Source: Virgibacillus_R byunsanensis
GTDB taxonomy: Bacteria; Bacillota; Bacilli; Bacillales; Amphibacillaceae
Assembly (NCBI RefSeq): GCF_042675965.1
Contig: NZ_JBHTKJ010000065.1
Coordinates: forward strand, 13,184-77,183
Direction of reading: 5' to 3'
Length of the DNA stretch: 64,000 bases
Part shown: piece by piece, positions 16,606 to 26,163 of the stretch
Layout of the letters: the number at the start of each line of letters is the position of its first letter
How positions within the stretch are numbered: the stretch's first letter is position 1
Program-made: the position numbers and the translations under genes
The notes under the pieces: model-generated
The model's database searches: none
What the model saw: the letters and a program-made list of their open reading frames with translations, nothing else
Told to the model about the DNA's origin: nothing

Positions 16606-16621
16606 ATACGTGGTGGGGTAT
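16606..16621. promoter_or_regulatory. Candidate CstR operator (ATACGTGGTGGGGTAT)
   Basis: The right half GGGTAT is intact and the left half ATAC is partial. The site lies 37 bases before the CoA-disulfide reductase ATG and has the same 16-base span as the other four sites. Confidence 0.5.
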
Positions 16622-16657
16622 ATACCCGATGAAGTATTTTTTAAAGGAGGAAATCAT

Positions 16658-18331
16658 ATGAATAAAAAAATAGTAATAGTTGGTGGTGTGGCTGGAGGAT
16701 CAACAGCTGCAGCTCGTTTAAGAAGACTGGATGAAACTGCTGAGATTGTCATGTTTGAAAAGGGAGAATATATTTCGTTCGCAAACTGTGGATTACCCTA
16801 CTATATCGGTGAAACTATAAAAGAGCGTGACAAGCTGCTCGTTCAAACCGTGGAGGGTATGTCTAATAGATACAATCTAGACATCCGAACATTTTCAGAA
16901 GTCACAACGATTGATCGAACAAAAAAATCAATTAATGTGAAAAATCTACAGACAGGTGAAACATATGAAGAAACTTATGATGAATTAATCTTGTCTCCAG
17001 GAGCTCGTCCAATTGTACCACCTATTCCAGGTATTGAAAAAGCAAACGCACTCTTTACATTACGCAACATTCCGGATACGGACCGCATTAAAGCTTATGT
17101 TGATCATGAAAATCCAAAACGTGCCGTTGTTGTAGGCGGTGGTTTTATCGGATTAGAGATGGCAGAAAACCTATATGAACGAGGTATTGAAGTGACTATC
17201 GTAGAAATGGCTGAGCAAGTAATGGCACCAGTCGATTATGAGATGGCATCGATCATCCATCATCACTTAAAAGAAAAAGGAGTTAATCTTATCTTAGGTG
17301 ATGGTGTTAAGGCTTTTGAGAATAGTGGAACAAAAATCGTTACACAGAATGGCTTAGAAATTGAAACGGACATGATTCTGCTTTCAATTGGGGTTCGTCC
17401 TGAAAATGAACTAGCAGTACATGCTGGGTTAAGTGTTGGAGCACGAGGTGGAATACAAGTTAATGCTTCTTTACAAACGAACGATCCTCATGTATACGCT
17501 ATCGGCGACGCTGTTGAAGTAAAGGATTATATAAACGAACAACCAACCATGATTCCGCTAGCGTGGCCGGCTAACAGACAAGGCCGTTTAGTTGCAGATA
17601 GTATATATGGTAAGAAAGCAATGTATAAAGGCACACTTGGAACATCTATTGCAAAAGTTTTTGATTATACCGTATCTACAACAGGTAATAATGAGAAAAC
17701 GCTCAGACGATTAGGCATCCCTTATGAGGTTGTGCACGTTCATCCTGTTTCACACGCTGGTTACTATCCAGGTGCTTCACCTATTTTCTTAAAACTTGTT
17801 TTTGATAAAGAAACAGGAAAAATTTATGGAGCTCAAGCAATAGGTATAGACGGCGTTGATAAACGCATTGACGTGATTGCAACGGCCATTAAAGGTGGTT
17901 TATCGGTTCTTGATTTACCAGATTTAGAACTAGCCTATGCACCTCCATATTCTCAAGCAAAAGATCCGGTTAATATAGCTGGGTATGTTGCAACTAACAT
18001 CGTTGAAGGCGTAATCGAGACAATTCAGTGGAATGAGATTGATGATGTAGTTTCGAATGGCGAAACATTAATTGATGTTCGAAATCCTATCGAGCTTGAA
18101 AATGGATTTATTGAAGGAGCAAAAAATATTCCACTTGATGATCTACGGGAGCGCATTGATGAACTGCCACAGGGTGAAGTAATCTATGTAAACTGTCAAG
18201 TTGGATTACGCGGATATCTAGCAACACGGATCTTGCAGGAAAACGGATTTATCGCAAAAAACCTTGATGGTGGTTGGAAAACATATGCTTCAGTGTATGG
18301 TCAACATAACAAAATGAAAGCGTCTGTATAA
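16658..18331 (+). CDS. cdr: CoA-disulfide reductase with C-terminal rhodanese domain (CDR-RHD)
   Basis: 557 residues. Residues 1-440 are a flavoprotein disulfide reductase: FAD motif VIVGGVAGGSTAA, the redox cysteine in FANCGLPYY at residue 44, NADH motif VVVGGGFIGLEMAENL, and second FAD motif YAIGDAVEV. Residues about 460-550 are a rhodanese domain with VNCQVGLRGYLATRIL carrying the catalytic Cys. Such fusions reduce CoA persulfide or polysulfide. AAAGGAGG is ideally placed before the ATG at 16658; longer in-frame starts lack a site and would overlap the operator. It is divergent from the cstR unit and shares its regulatory region. Confidence 0.94.
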   Translation: MNKKIVIVGGVAGGSTAAARLRRLDETAEIVMFEKGEYISFANCGLPYYIGETIKERDKLLVQTVEGMSNRYNLDIRTFSEVTTIDRTKKSINVKNLQTGETYEETYDELILSPGARPIVPPIPGIEKANALFTLRNIPDTDRIKAYVDHENPKRAVVVGGGFIGLEMAENLYERGIEVTIVEMAEQVMAPVDYEMASIIHHHLKEKGVNLILGDGVKAFENSGTKIVTQNGLEIETDMILLSIGVRPENELAVHAGLSVGARGGIQVNASLQTNDPHVYAIGDAVEVKDYINEQPTMIPLAWPANRQGRLVADSIYGKKAMYKGTLGTSIAKVFDYTVSTTGNNEKTLRRLGIPYEVVHVHPVSHAGYYPGASPIFLKLVFDKETGKIYGAQAIGIDGVDKRIDVIATAIKGGLSVLDLPDLELAYAPPYSQAKDPVNIAGYVATNIVEGVIETIQWNEIDDVVSNGETLIDVRNPIELENGFIEGAKNIPLDDLRERIDELPQGEVIYVNCQVGLRGYLATRILQENGFIAKNLDGGWKTYASVYGQHNKMKASV

Positions 18332-18392
18332 ATAAATAACACGCTCGTAAAACGGGCGGTTTTGGTTTCGCCCTGTAAGGGTACTTTGCTAA

Positions 18393-18415
18393 CAAAGCCT
18401 CTAAAGGGGCTTTTT
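18393..18415 (+). terminator. Intrinsic terminator after cdr
   Basis: AAGCCTCT/AGGGGCTT stem followed by TTTTT. A second GC hairpin (GGGCG ... CGCCC) lies about 50 bases before it. Confidence 0.7.
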
Positions 18416-18497
18416 GAATTGACCGTCAACCGTTTATCTTCCTATTATTTTTTAATGGATCTACGTATTAACGCTTACTCATATTGTCCCGCAGTCA

Positions 18498-18519
18498 CAC
18501 AGGCATAGCCTGTGGTTTT
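18498..18519 (+). terminator. Hairpin CACAGGC-ATA-GCCTGTG with T-run
   Basis: A perfect 7-bp stem with a 3-base loop followed by GTTTTA, between convergent genes. It is probably a second, weaker terminator. Confidence 0.5.
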
Positions 18520-18580
18520 AAAACCAATAATAAAAAAGTGTAGATACACATTTTATCTACACTTTAAACTTGAATGTACT

Positions 18581-18925
18581 TTAACTGGCCATTTTACGAC
18601 ATTCCTCTGCACATTGACGGCAGATTTGTGCGCATTCCTGACAATGCGTATCCTTCAATTTTTCACATTCCATTGCACACTGTTCACATACATTTGCACA
18701 TACCCCGCAAAATTGAGCAGAAAATGTACTGTTTCTGGCCATATATTGTGAAGCTTGACTGCATATTTCAGCACAATCATTTAGTGTTTGTATACATGTA
18801 ACCCTTGCTTGTACATCAGGTTCCTGTAAACAAGCTGTATAGCATTCTTCACAAGCCCTCATACATTTAATACACGCTTCAATACATGCATCCATGTTTG
18901 ATGGTGATGTTGATAATACTCCCAT
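18581..18925 (-). CDS. Cys-rich four-helix copper-binding protein (DUF326/Csp-like)
   Basis: 114 residues with 20 or so cysteines in CxxxC and CxxC spacings along predicted helices (ACIEACIKCMRACEECYTAC; CGVCANVCEQCAMEC; CQECAQICRQC). This is the pattern of the DUF326 four-helix proteins and copper storage proteins, in which Cys lines the core of the bundle and binds many Cu(I) ions. No signal peptide is seen, so it should be cytosolic like Csp3. I prefer the ATG at 18925 with AAAGGAG 8 bases upstream. The adjacent CopB ATPase supports a copper role. Confidence 0.87.
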   Translation of the reverse strand: MGVLSTSPSNMDACIEACIKCMRACEECYTACLQEPDVQARVTCIQTLNDCAEICSQASQYMARNSTFSAQFCGVCANVCEQCAMECEKLKDTHCQECAQICRQCAEECRKMAS

Positions 18926-19048
18926 AAAAAAACTCCTTTCGAACTGAATGAATAATTTATTTTTCAATTTTATAATACCCGAATTTTTTCAATATAATCT
19001 TATAATCATCTAATCTAAAAAATCTATAATAAATTACCCTAGGTTCTT

Positions 19049-21112
19049 TTATGCTTTTAATAACTTCGCATTAATGGCGACTATTATTGTGCTAAGACTC
19101 ATTAATACTGCCCCGACTGCAGGACTTAACACGACTCCAATAGGGGCTAATACACCCGCTGCCAGAGGAATAGCAAAAATATTATATCCAGTTGCCCACC
19201 ATAAATTTTGCACCATCTTCCGGTAGGTCTTCTTGGATAATTCCACTAAGGAGACGACATCTTTCGGGTTACTTTTAACAAGGATAGCATCAGCAGTTTC
19301 CATTGCTACATCTGTTCCGGCGCCAATTGCTATACCTAGATCAGCAGTGGCTAATGCTGGGGCATCATTTATACCATCACCAGTCATCGCAACCTTCAAG
19401 CCCTTCTCTTGAATTTTCTTCACCTGATTTGCCTTATCATCAGGCAATACCTCTGCATATACCTCATCGATATCTAACTGCTTCGCTACCCAGTAAGCTA
19501 CTTTTTCATTGTCACCTGTGAGCATAATGGAATGAATGCCATGCTGTTTTAATGTAGCAATTGCTTCTTTAGCTGTTTCCCGAACCATATCGGCTAGTGC
19601 AATCATACCGATCAATTCATCTTCCAATAAAACAAATACTACCGTTTTGCCTTCTTCAGACATTTCATTAAATATTTCTTTATCATATTCTAGATTATTA
19701 TTGTCTACAAAACCTGGGCTAACCACATTAACTTTTTTACCTTGAATAGTTCCTTCAATTCCTTTACCAGTTATTGACTCAAAATCCGATATTTTTTTTA
19801 GTGTAATGTTTCTTTCTTTGGATGATTCTACTATTCCTGATGCAATAGGATGCTCTGAATTTTGTTCCAGGCTTGCTGCCCACGATAAGACTTCTTCTTC
19901 CTCGTAGCCTTTATTCGGTACGATATTGGTTACACCAAATTCACCTTTTGTTAGCGTACCAGTCTTATCAAACACAACCGCATCTATATTACGCGCGCCT
20001 TCAAAATTAGCACGATTACGAATTAGCAAACCTTGCTTAGCTGAAATAGCTGTCGAAACCGCTACCACAAGTGGTGCTGCTAAGCCAAGCGCGTGCGGAC
20101 AAGTTATTACCATCACAGTAACCATACGCTCTAAGGCAACGTCAAAAGAATATCCAAGCATTAACCATATAAATAGTGTCACAAACCCAGCAGTTAATGC
20201 TACGTAAAACAACCACTTTGCCGCTCTATTTGTTAAATCTTGAGTTTTGGACTTTGATTCCTGTGCTTCTTTTACCATCGTAATTACTTGAGACAAGTAA
20301 GAATCTTCGCCAGTTTTTTCCACATGAATCGTAAGTGATCCTTCGTTATTGACGGAACCTCCAATCACCTCATCACCTTTGTATTTTTCAACAGGGACCG
20401 ACTCACCCGTAAGCATCGACTCATCTAAAGCAGATTTTCCATCGATAATCGTTCCATCAACGGGTACCTTTTCACCAGGTTTAACGAGAACACGATCTTC
20501 ATTATTTAATTCAGATACTGGTACATCATGTACTTCGTCGTTTTCATCGAGCTTATGTGCTTCACTTGGCATTAATTTGACAAGTTCTTCTAATGCATTC
20601 GATGCGCCCATAATAGAACGCATTTCTATCCAGTGGCCCAAAAGCATAATATCGATTAATGTGGCTAATTCCCAAAAGAAGTTACTACCTTCCCAGCCAA
20701 ATACAGTTAATGTGCTATATCCATACGCAACTAGGATAGCAAGGCCAATAAGTGTCATCATACCTGGATTTTTATCCTTTAATTCACTTATCCCTCCAGT
20801 AAGGAATGGCCAGCCTCCATAGAAAAATACAAACGTTGAAAGGGCAAATAAAATATATTGATCATAAGTAAAACGCCAATCGACCCCAATGAATTCCTGA
20901 ATCATGGGTGACAAGATCAGAATTGGTATCGTTACAATTAATGATATATAAAACCGTTTTTTGAATTCGCTAACCATGTCTCCGTGGTCGTGGTGGTCAT
21001 GATCACCGTGATTGTCATGCTTGTGTTCAGCATGGTCGTTGTGATCATGATTATGATGAGTATGATTTTCATGATTGTGTTGATTGTGATGTTTATCATT
21101 ATCTTTTGTCAT
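19049..21112 (-). CDS. copB: P1B-type copper/silver exporting ATPase (CopB type)
   Basis: 687 residues. The first 45 residues are a His/Asp-rich metal-binding tail. The ATPase has the actuator TGES, the transmembrane ion motif TCPHALGLAAPL, the phosphorylation site DKTGTLT, SEHP and GDGINDAPAL. The CPH (not CPC) motif and the His-rich tail assign it to the P1B-3 group, which exports Cu(I)/Cu(II) or Ag. AAAAGGAGATGAACGT precedes the ATG. It lies between the Cys-rich protein and a two-component system, a coherent copper tolerance set. Confidence 0.94.
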   Translation of the reverse strand: MTKDNDKHHNQHNHENHTHHNHDHNDHAEHKHDNHGDHDHHDHGDMVSEFKKRFYISLIVTIPILILSPMIQEFIGVDWRFTYDQYILFALSTFVFFYGGWPFLTGGISELKDKNPGMMTLIGLAILVAYGYSTLTVFGWEGSNFFWELATLIDIMLLGHWIEMRSIMGASNALEELVKLMPSEAHKLDENDEVHDVPVSELNNEDRVLVKPGEKVPVDGTIIDGKSALDESMLTGESVPVEKYKGDEVIGGSVNNEGSLTIHVEKTGEDSYLSQVITMVKEAQESKSKTQDLTNRAAKWLFYVALTAGFVTLFIWLMLGYSFDVALERMVTVMVITCPHALGLAAPLVVAVSTAISAKQGLLIRNRANFEGARNIDAVVFDKTGTLTKGEFGVTNIVPNKGYEEEEVLSWAASLEQNSEHPIASGIVESSKERNITLKKISDFESITGKGIEGTIQGKKVNVVSPGFVDNNNLEYDKEIFNEMSEEGKTVVFVLLEDELIGMIALADMVRETAKEAIATLKQHGIHSIMLTGDNEKVAYWVAKQLDIDEVYAEVLPDDKANQVKKIQEKGLKVAMTGDGINDAPALATADLGIAIGAGTDVAMETADAILVKSNPKDVVSLVELSKKTYRKMVQNLWWATGYNIFAIPLAAGVLAPIGVVLSPAVGAVLMSLSTIIVAINAKLLKA

Positions 21113-21208
21113 ACGTTCATCTCCTTTTACACTTACTATTCCATTTACGCTTAAATAAATGCTTATTGAACACTACCACTATAAAACATCTTTAAATCAC
21201 CACAACGA

Positions 21209-21358
21209 TTAGAAAACTTGGCATTCGTTAAAGGGGTTCTTGGTAAGCGTACTTTGCTTTTTTAGAAGCCCTTATGCTTTGGAGTGCAATCCTTTATAGC
21301 GAATGACCTAGTTGCACTTATGTAAATAAGACAGTTTTTATGCTTTCTTATCTACTAA
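21209..21358 (+). repeat. Type A interspersed repeat, full copy
   Basis: About 150 bp starting TTAGAAAACTTGGC and ending CTTATCTACTAAA, nearly identical to 53267-53415. Shared inner phrases are TAAGCGTACT, AGAAGCCCTTATGC, TTTGGAGTGCAA and CTAGTTGC-CTTATG. No coding capacity. Partial copies lie at 7445, 50194, 50541, 57794 and 58797. Confidence 0.8.
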
Positions 21359-21390
21359 AAAAATAGAACTATCTTTTAGTTAGATAGCTC
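21356..21390 (-). terminator. Intrinsic terminator after the 76-aa secreted protein gene
   Basis: On the minus strand GAGCTATCT/AGATAGTTC forms a 9-bp stem followed by TATTTTTTT. It abuts the right end of the type A repeat. Confidence 0.78.
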
Positions 21391-21439
21391 CATTCAAGAT
21401 GTTAGGGGGTTACATGCTAATATAGTTTTCACATTACAC

Positions 21440-21670
21440 TTACAATTGATTATTCATCACAGGGGATCCATTATTATTGGAACCGTGACAATCCTGATAC
21501 ATTTGTTCCATTTCTTGTTGCTCCATTTCTGGATGCATTTCTTTCATAAATGGAATCATTTCCTCAAAGCTCCATCCATTATCACTTGGCCCACTATGTG
21601 CAAAAACTACATTACCTAAACCTAAGACCATAACTGCAGCTAATGAAAGAGTTACCATTTTCTTTTTCAT
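21440..21670 (-). CDS. Small secreted Met/Glu-rich protein
   Basis: 76 residues with a clear signal peptide (MKKKMVTLSLAAVMVLGLGN, cleavage likely after VFA), then an acidic Met- and His-bearing helix (MIPFMKEMHPEMEQQEMEQM) and a CHGSNN tail. Met, His and Cys residues would suit copper binding outside the membrane. The neighbours (CopB ATPase, two-component system) support this, but the function is unproven. AGGGAGG lies upstream. Confidence 0.75.
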   Translation of the reverse strand: MKKKMVTLSLAAVMVLGLGNVVFAHSGPSDNGWSFEEMIPFMKEMHPEMEQQEMEQMYQDCHGSNNNGSPVMNNQL

Positions 21671-21758
21671 TGTTTGTTCCTCCCTTCATCTACTAATATA
21701 AAGGAGAGTTATCGAGAATTTATCAAGAAAATGTTACAGTGGTATGAAAGATATAATT

Positions 21759-22427
21759 CTAATTAATCCATTTATACCCTACACCCCATACTGTTTTAAA
21801 ATGATCATCAATTGGGAAACCTACTTGCCTGATTTTATCTCTTATGTTCCGGACATGCGAATCAACCGTTCTTCCTTCTGTATGTGTATCAAATCCCCAT
21901 ATTAAGTCAATCAACTGTTCCCTTGCAAAAACTTGATTTGGCTTTTTCATTAGAAGTCCAATCATTTTAAATTCTTTAGGGGTTAACTTAATTGGCTGTT
22001 TATGAAAAGAAAATTCATATCTGTCCTCATCCCATAATAAACCATTTATTTCAATACTATTCGCCGGAATCCTTCTTCGTAACAAGGCTTCCATTCTGGC
22101 TATTAGTTCATTTTCATTAATAGGCTTGGTAATATAATCATCTGCGCCTAACGTCAACCCCTTTACAACATCTTCTTTCTGCTCACGAGCAGTTACCATA
22201 ATGATTGGGACATCAGATATACGTCTGATTTCCTGACATAGATCCCACCCATCCATTTCAGGCATCATTATATCAAGCAAAACGAGATCAAATGTTTCCT
22301 CAGCCAAACTCCATAAAGCTTCCTGGGCTCCTAGGGCTTTTTTACATTTATAATCATGTGGCCTTAAGTACAATGCTAATAAATCCAGCATACGTTGCTC
22401 ATCATCAATGATTAGAACTTTATTCAT
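21759..22427 (-). CDS. OmpR-family response regulator
   Basis: 222 residues. Receiver domain with acidic pocket IIDDE, phospho-acceptor Asp in LVLLDIMMPEMDGW and Lys in DDYITKPIN; then a winged-helix DNA-binding domain with LTPKEFKMIGLL and RTVDSHVRNIRDKI. The ATG at 22427 follows AGAGGTGG and lies inside the last codons of the kinase gene (8-base overlap). By context it likely controls the copper genes, including copB. Confidence 0.93.
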   Translation of the reverse strand: MNKVLIIDDEQRMLDLLALYLRPHDYKCKKALGAQEALWSLAEETFDLVLLDIMMPEMDGWDLCQEIRRISDVPIIMVTAREQKEDVVKGLTLGADDYITKPINENELIARMEALLRRRIPANSIEINGLLWDEDRYEFSFHKQPIKLTPKEFKMIGLLMKKPNQVFAREQLIDLIWGFDTHTEGRTVDSHVRNIRDKIRQVGFPIDDHFKTVWGVGYKWIN

Positions 22428-23808
22428 TATTGCCACCTCTTGTTAACCTAATAATAACGCTCGTTCCTTCTCCCTGTTCACTCTTAGCTTCTATGTGACC
22501 ACCATGCGACTCTATAATTTCTTTTGCAATGGCTAACCCTAGACCTGTTCCACCACTTTGTCGTGATCTCGACTTTTCAACACGATATAACCGTTCGAAT
22601 ATGTATGGTAGATCATCTTTAGGTATCCCATCACCTTCATCAGAAATAGTAATTGAGATTTCCTGTTCCATTTGGCTTACTTTTAGCCAAACCCTCCCAC
22701 CTTCAAAAGAATGTTTTTTTGCATTATCCAATATATTTATTAAAAGCTGTTGAAATCGTTCTGGGTCAACAAAAGCAATAATCTCTTTAGGACAGCTAAC
22801 AAACAAAGTAATATCTTTATCTGAAAATGCTGGATTAACTCGATCAGCCACCGTTTGAATAACGGTACATAAAGATACTTCTTCACGTTGAACCGAAAAT
22901 TTGTTTTCATCCATTTTAGCTAACTCGAATAAATTCTTAATTAATATGGACAAATGCTCTGATTCCTCACGAATGATTGTGATATATTCTTTTACTTCAG
23001 CGTCCGTTATGTCTTGGCGGTTTATAATATCGGCATAACCTTTTATATACGTTAAAGGCGTTCTCAGTTCATGTGAGATACTTGCCAGAAATTCATTTCT
23101 TTCCGTTTTCAATTGATCTAGCTCGTTGGCTAATTTTGTAATCGAATTAGCCAGTTCTCCTAACTCATCCTTACGATCCGTATGTAACTCTACTTTGTTT
23201 TTCCCCTTACTCAATTGTTCTGTTGCTTTCTTCATTTTAATTAATGGATGTGTAATAAGTCTGGATAAAATAAAAACAGTAATAATCGTAAGACCAACTG
23301 TCATTAAAGCAACGAAGATAAACTGATTGCTGAGCTCATTGACAACGTTTTTCACATTGTTCGTATCGGCAAACATAAAAACATGACCTTTGTGCTCCCC
23401 ATCAACATTTACCGGACTATCAGCCGCAATATATTGTTTATCATCCCAACGGTCTTCCACAACTTTTCCCTTAGTAGAGATTTCATCATAATCAGTGTGC
23501 TTAATCACTTCCATCATTTCTGGTTCTATAGGATCAGAATGAATTATTACATTACCTGCTTCGTCAGTGATCACTACTACAAAATCAGAAGCAGACTCCA
23601 TAATCCCAACATGTTCAATGGTTGATTCATCAAAATTTGTTTCCAGTACTTCACTATGTGTATTACCCCGTGCTAATAAATTGTCCATCACTTCTTCAAT
23701 TCGTTCATTCGCTAGATTCGTATATAATACAAAAAATAGGATAGATTCGATAATGAAGATGAAAATGAAAAATAGAAACCCAATTTTAAATGAAAGTTTA
23801 GTAAACAT
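22420..23808 (-). CDS. Sensor histidine kinase
   Basis: 462 residues. An N-terminal membrane helix, an extracellular sensing region (about 30-165), a second helix, a HAMP segment, then the H-box FLASISHELRTPLTYIKGY with the phosphoacceptor His, and ATP-binding boxes NILDNAKKHSFEGG, DEGDGIPKDDLPYIFERLYR and GGTGLGLAIAKEI. It overlaps its response regulator. It probably senses metal or envelope stress; the ligand is inferred from the copper neighbourhood only. Confidence 0.93.
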   Translation of the reverse strand: MFTKLSFKIGFLFFIFIFIIESILFFVLYTNLANERIEEVMDNLLARGNTHSEVLETNFDESTIEHVGIMESASDFVVVITDEAGNVIIHSDPIEPEMMEVIKHTDYDEISTKGKVVEDRWDDKQYIAADSPVNVDGEHKGHVFMFADTNNVKNVVNELSNQFIFVALMTVGLTIITVFILSRLITHPLIKMKKATEQLSKGKNKVELHTDRKDELGELANSITKLANELDQLKTERNEFLASISHELRTPLTYIKGYADIINRQDITDAEVKEYITIIREESEHLSILIKNLFELAKMDENKFSVQREEVSLCTVIQTVADRVNPAFSDKDITLFVSCPKEIIAFVDPERFQQLLINILDNAKKHSFEGGRVWLKVSQMEQEISITISDEGDGIPKDDLPYIFERLYRVEKSRSRQSGGTGLGLAIAKEIIESHGGHIEAKSEQGEGTSVIIRLTRGGNNE

Positions 23809-23863
23809 ATTCTACCTCTTATATCCAATAAGTTAATGTATCAAAAACTCCAATAATGATAAG

Positions 23864-24536
23864 TCATGCACCAGCTCTTTTTTGAATAATAGCTCCAATC
23901 TTTCTACGTCTCTTTAATATAGCACCGCTTGCACCAAAGTACCATATCATGAAAATAACAACTTGCAGCGGAAGTGATGTTCCAATTCCAAATACCGATG
24001 GCAAAACCAGGCCGTAGGATGTTACAAGAACAACAGGCATAAATGTTAATAAAAACAACAGAAACATAGTTGGAAAAAAAGCTGAAGTGAAGCTCACGCC
24101 CATTAAAAAACTTCCTAAATAACCATTTTTTTAAAAGTTAGTCGGAAGATTAAACAGGTGCCAGGTTTTCTTCCAGCGAAATAATCCAAACATAATTAGC
24201 CCTAACATATAAGCAAAGATCCAATTGCTTTACGGAGTACAGGAAATACTTGCGTCAATGAACTGTATACACCTTGACCCAAAATCCATATCACAAACCC
24301 TATTACAGAAACAACAACCATTTTCCCAAGAACAAACAATAACACATGGAGCCATGGAACTTTTTCTACTAAGGATTTTTTACCATAAATAGTAATTGCA
24401 CTAACACTTCCAGTGAGCTGACATGGAGCAACTGCTCCAAGAAGCCAAACAACAAAGGAAGATGCTCTAAACCATAGGCTACTTCTATAATTGAACCGCT
24501 TACTGTGCCACTAATCTGGTTAAATAAGTCAAACAT
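23864..24536 (-). pseudogene. Decayed DsbD_2/UreH-type membrane protein gene
   Basis: From an ATG at 24536 (AAAAGG upstream) the frame reads MFDLFNQISGTVSGSIIEVAYG. A shift is then needed to read LLGAVAPCQLTGSVSAITIY and VPWLHVLLFVLGKMVVVSV. A second shift follows near KAIGSL, giving NWIFAYMLGLIMFGLFRWKK, and a TAA after LPTNF; the same frame continues as NGYLGSFLMGVSFTSAFFPT to the end. The parts order correctly as one DsbD/CcdA-like protein with the CQ-TGS motif. The last 79 codons remain open but should not be treated as a gene. Confidence 0.8.
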
Positions 24537-24558
24537 ACCTTTTCAATTCACAATAAGG

Positions 24559-25464
24559 TTATTTTATTTGTCCACTTTCTAAAATCTGAACCCAAGACGC
24601 TGCTGCATTCCCTGACAAATAGGCATGTCCCTTTGTAGTGTAAATAGCGAATTCCTGATTGTCTTGTTGACTTTGAGCAATATATACAGGGCCATCCTCT
24701 GTTAACTCTGGCAAATTCATTGGCTCTTGATTACTAGTTTCAAGGTTATATTTAACAAGGGAGGGTGTAGTGTTGTAGCTTGCATAAAATAAATTATCTT
24801 CATTAAAGAATACCGCTGTTCCCTGTGAACCTTCTGTGATCAATTGAAAATTTGTTCCTCCATCGTTAGATAGATAAATACCTGTTGTTGTTGCGATCGC
24901 AACGAATTTAGAATCTGTAGGATGGATAGCTAATGCAAAAATATCGCCTTCTATACCTGATGCAGTAATACTTCCCCACGTTTCACCATTATCAGTGCTT
25001 GTATAAAAACCTTCTTTCAGCTTAGAATTCTGCTCGGGGCTTCTCAAAAAAATGTCATGACTTTTATATCCTACTGCCATATCATGAAAATCTGTTTCTC
25101 CTTCAAACTGAAGACTTTCCAGTGTTTCACCACCATCAAAGCTTCGATGGATACCAATTGGGTTCGGCAAGTCTGAATCTTTGCCTGGATGGCCCGAAGT
25201 GTAAAAACCTTTATCAACTGCATTAAACCCCATATAATCGTTAAAGTTTTTCGTGGTTTTAAACCATTCACCGTCACGATAAATTTTCAATCCTGTATGA
25301 GAGGCAAAATATAAGCCATCATCCTCCCCAGCATATCCCATTCCATGAACGTGATCCACGCTCCCATCAAATGAGGTTTCAAATGCTTGATCGTCATTAT
25401 TACTACAACCTGCTACTAATATTCCGGTAATAATAGTTATAAAAAATGCTACTTTCTTTACCAT
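24559..25464 (-). CDS. Lipoprotein with BNR/sialidase-type beta-propeller (F510_1955-like)
   Basis: About 301 residues. A lipoprotein signal (FITIITGILVAGCSNND) gives a membrane-anchored extracellular protein. Asp-box-like repeats (HRSFDGGETLESL, YTSTDNGETWGSI, YLSNDGGTNFQLI) suggest a beta-propeller. The start FDGSVDHVHGMGYAGEDDGLYFASH is typical of a family annotated as glycosyl hydrolase in copper islands of Bacillales, but no enzyme activity is shown. The ATG at 25464 has GGAGGA 6 bases upstream. Confidence 0.82.
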   Translation of the reverse strand: MVKKVAFFITIITGILVAGCSNNDDQAFETSFDGSVDHVHGMGYAGEDDGLYFASHTGLKIYRDGEWFKTTKNFNDYMGFNAVDKGFYTSGHPGKDSDLPNPIGIHRSFDGGETLESLQFEGETDFHDMAVGYKSHDIFLRSPEQNSKLKEGFYTSTDNGETWGSITASGIEGDIFALAIHPTDSKFVAIATTTGIYLSNDGGTNFQLITEGSQGTAVFFNEDNLFYASYNTTPSLVKYNLETSNQEPMNLPELTEDGPVYIAQSQQDNQEFAIYTTKGHAYLSGNAAASWVQILESGQIK

Positions 25465-25549
25465 AGATTGTCCTCCAATAATCCTTTTTTCATGGCTGTC
25501 ATGATAAAACATATTATAGAAAATGATTATCGAGTTTTTATGCAGAATT

Positions 25550-26158
25550 TTATTTATTTGGAGACAAAATCAACTTTCTCATGATAGATGTCATTAAATA
25601 GGTTTGCTCCTTAATCTTTAATCCTGCTTTTTCTATATTCTCGATTGTTTTACGATTAACATTTGCGCCCACCATTCTTACAGTAAGTGGATTCATTACA
25701 TCAAGCAACTTACCAGCAATTGGATTCTCACTTCGCATATGCTCAAGCATTACTATCTTACCCTCAGGTTTTACCACACGGCGAATTTCTTTGAATCCCT
25801 CGACCGGATCTGGAACGGAACAAAAAACACACGTTGAAACGACAACATCAAATGTATTATCTAAAAAATCCATCTGTTGTGCATCCATTTCCCTTAATGC
25901 AATAGTGGCTTTTGCGTCTTCTATTTTCCCATATGCTTTTGCAAGCATTTTTGGACTAAAATCAATCCCGGTAACGTGTACGTTTGAAGGATAAAGGGGA
26001 AGGTTGGACCCTGTACCAACACCAACTTCTAGAATATCACCATGCAAATTTCCAAGTACCTCTTCACGCCAGGATGAACGGATCATATGATCCATTACAT
26101 CGAAAATAGAAGCTATTCTATCATATCGTTTTCTAATAATGTCTGTATGACGATTCAC
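25550..26158 (-). CDS. Class I SAM-dependent methyltransferase
   Basis: 202 residues. The SAM-binding motif is DILEVGVGTGSNLPLYP, followed by VTGIDFSPKMLAKA and the post-motif VVVSTCVFCSVPDPVEG, typical of UbiE/COQ5-like methyltransferases. It probably starts at GTG (26158) with AGGAG upstream. It is five bases from the SHOCT gene and likely cotranscribed. The substrate is unknown; such genes recur in copper islands with the same neighbours. Confidence 0.85.
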   Translation of the reverse strand: MNRHTDIIRKRYDRIASIFDVMDHMIRSSWREEVLGNLHGDILEVGVGTGSNLPLYPSNVHVTGIDFSPKMLAKAYGKIEDAKATIALREMDAQQMDFLDNTFDVVVSTCVFCSVPDPVEGFKEIRRVVKPEGKIVMLEHMRSENPIAGKLLDVMNPLTVRMVGANVNRKTIENIEKAGLKIKEQTYLMTSIMRKLILSPNK

Positions 26159-26163
26159 CGTTA

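Noticed and set aside
23864..24103. Independent 79-aa membrane protein gene
   Set aside because: It is the C-terminal part of a longer decayed gene; upstream frames continue the same protein.
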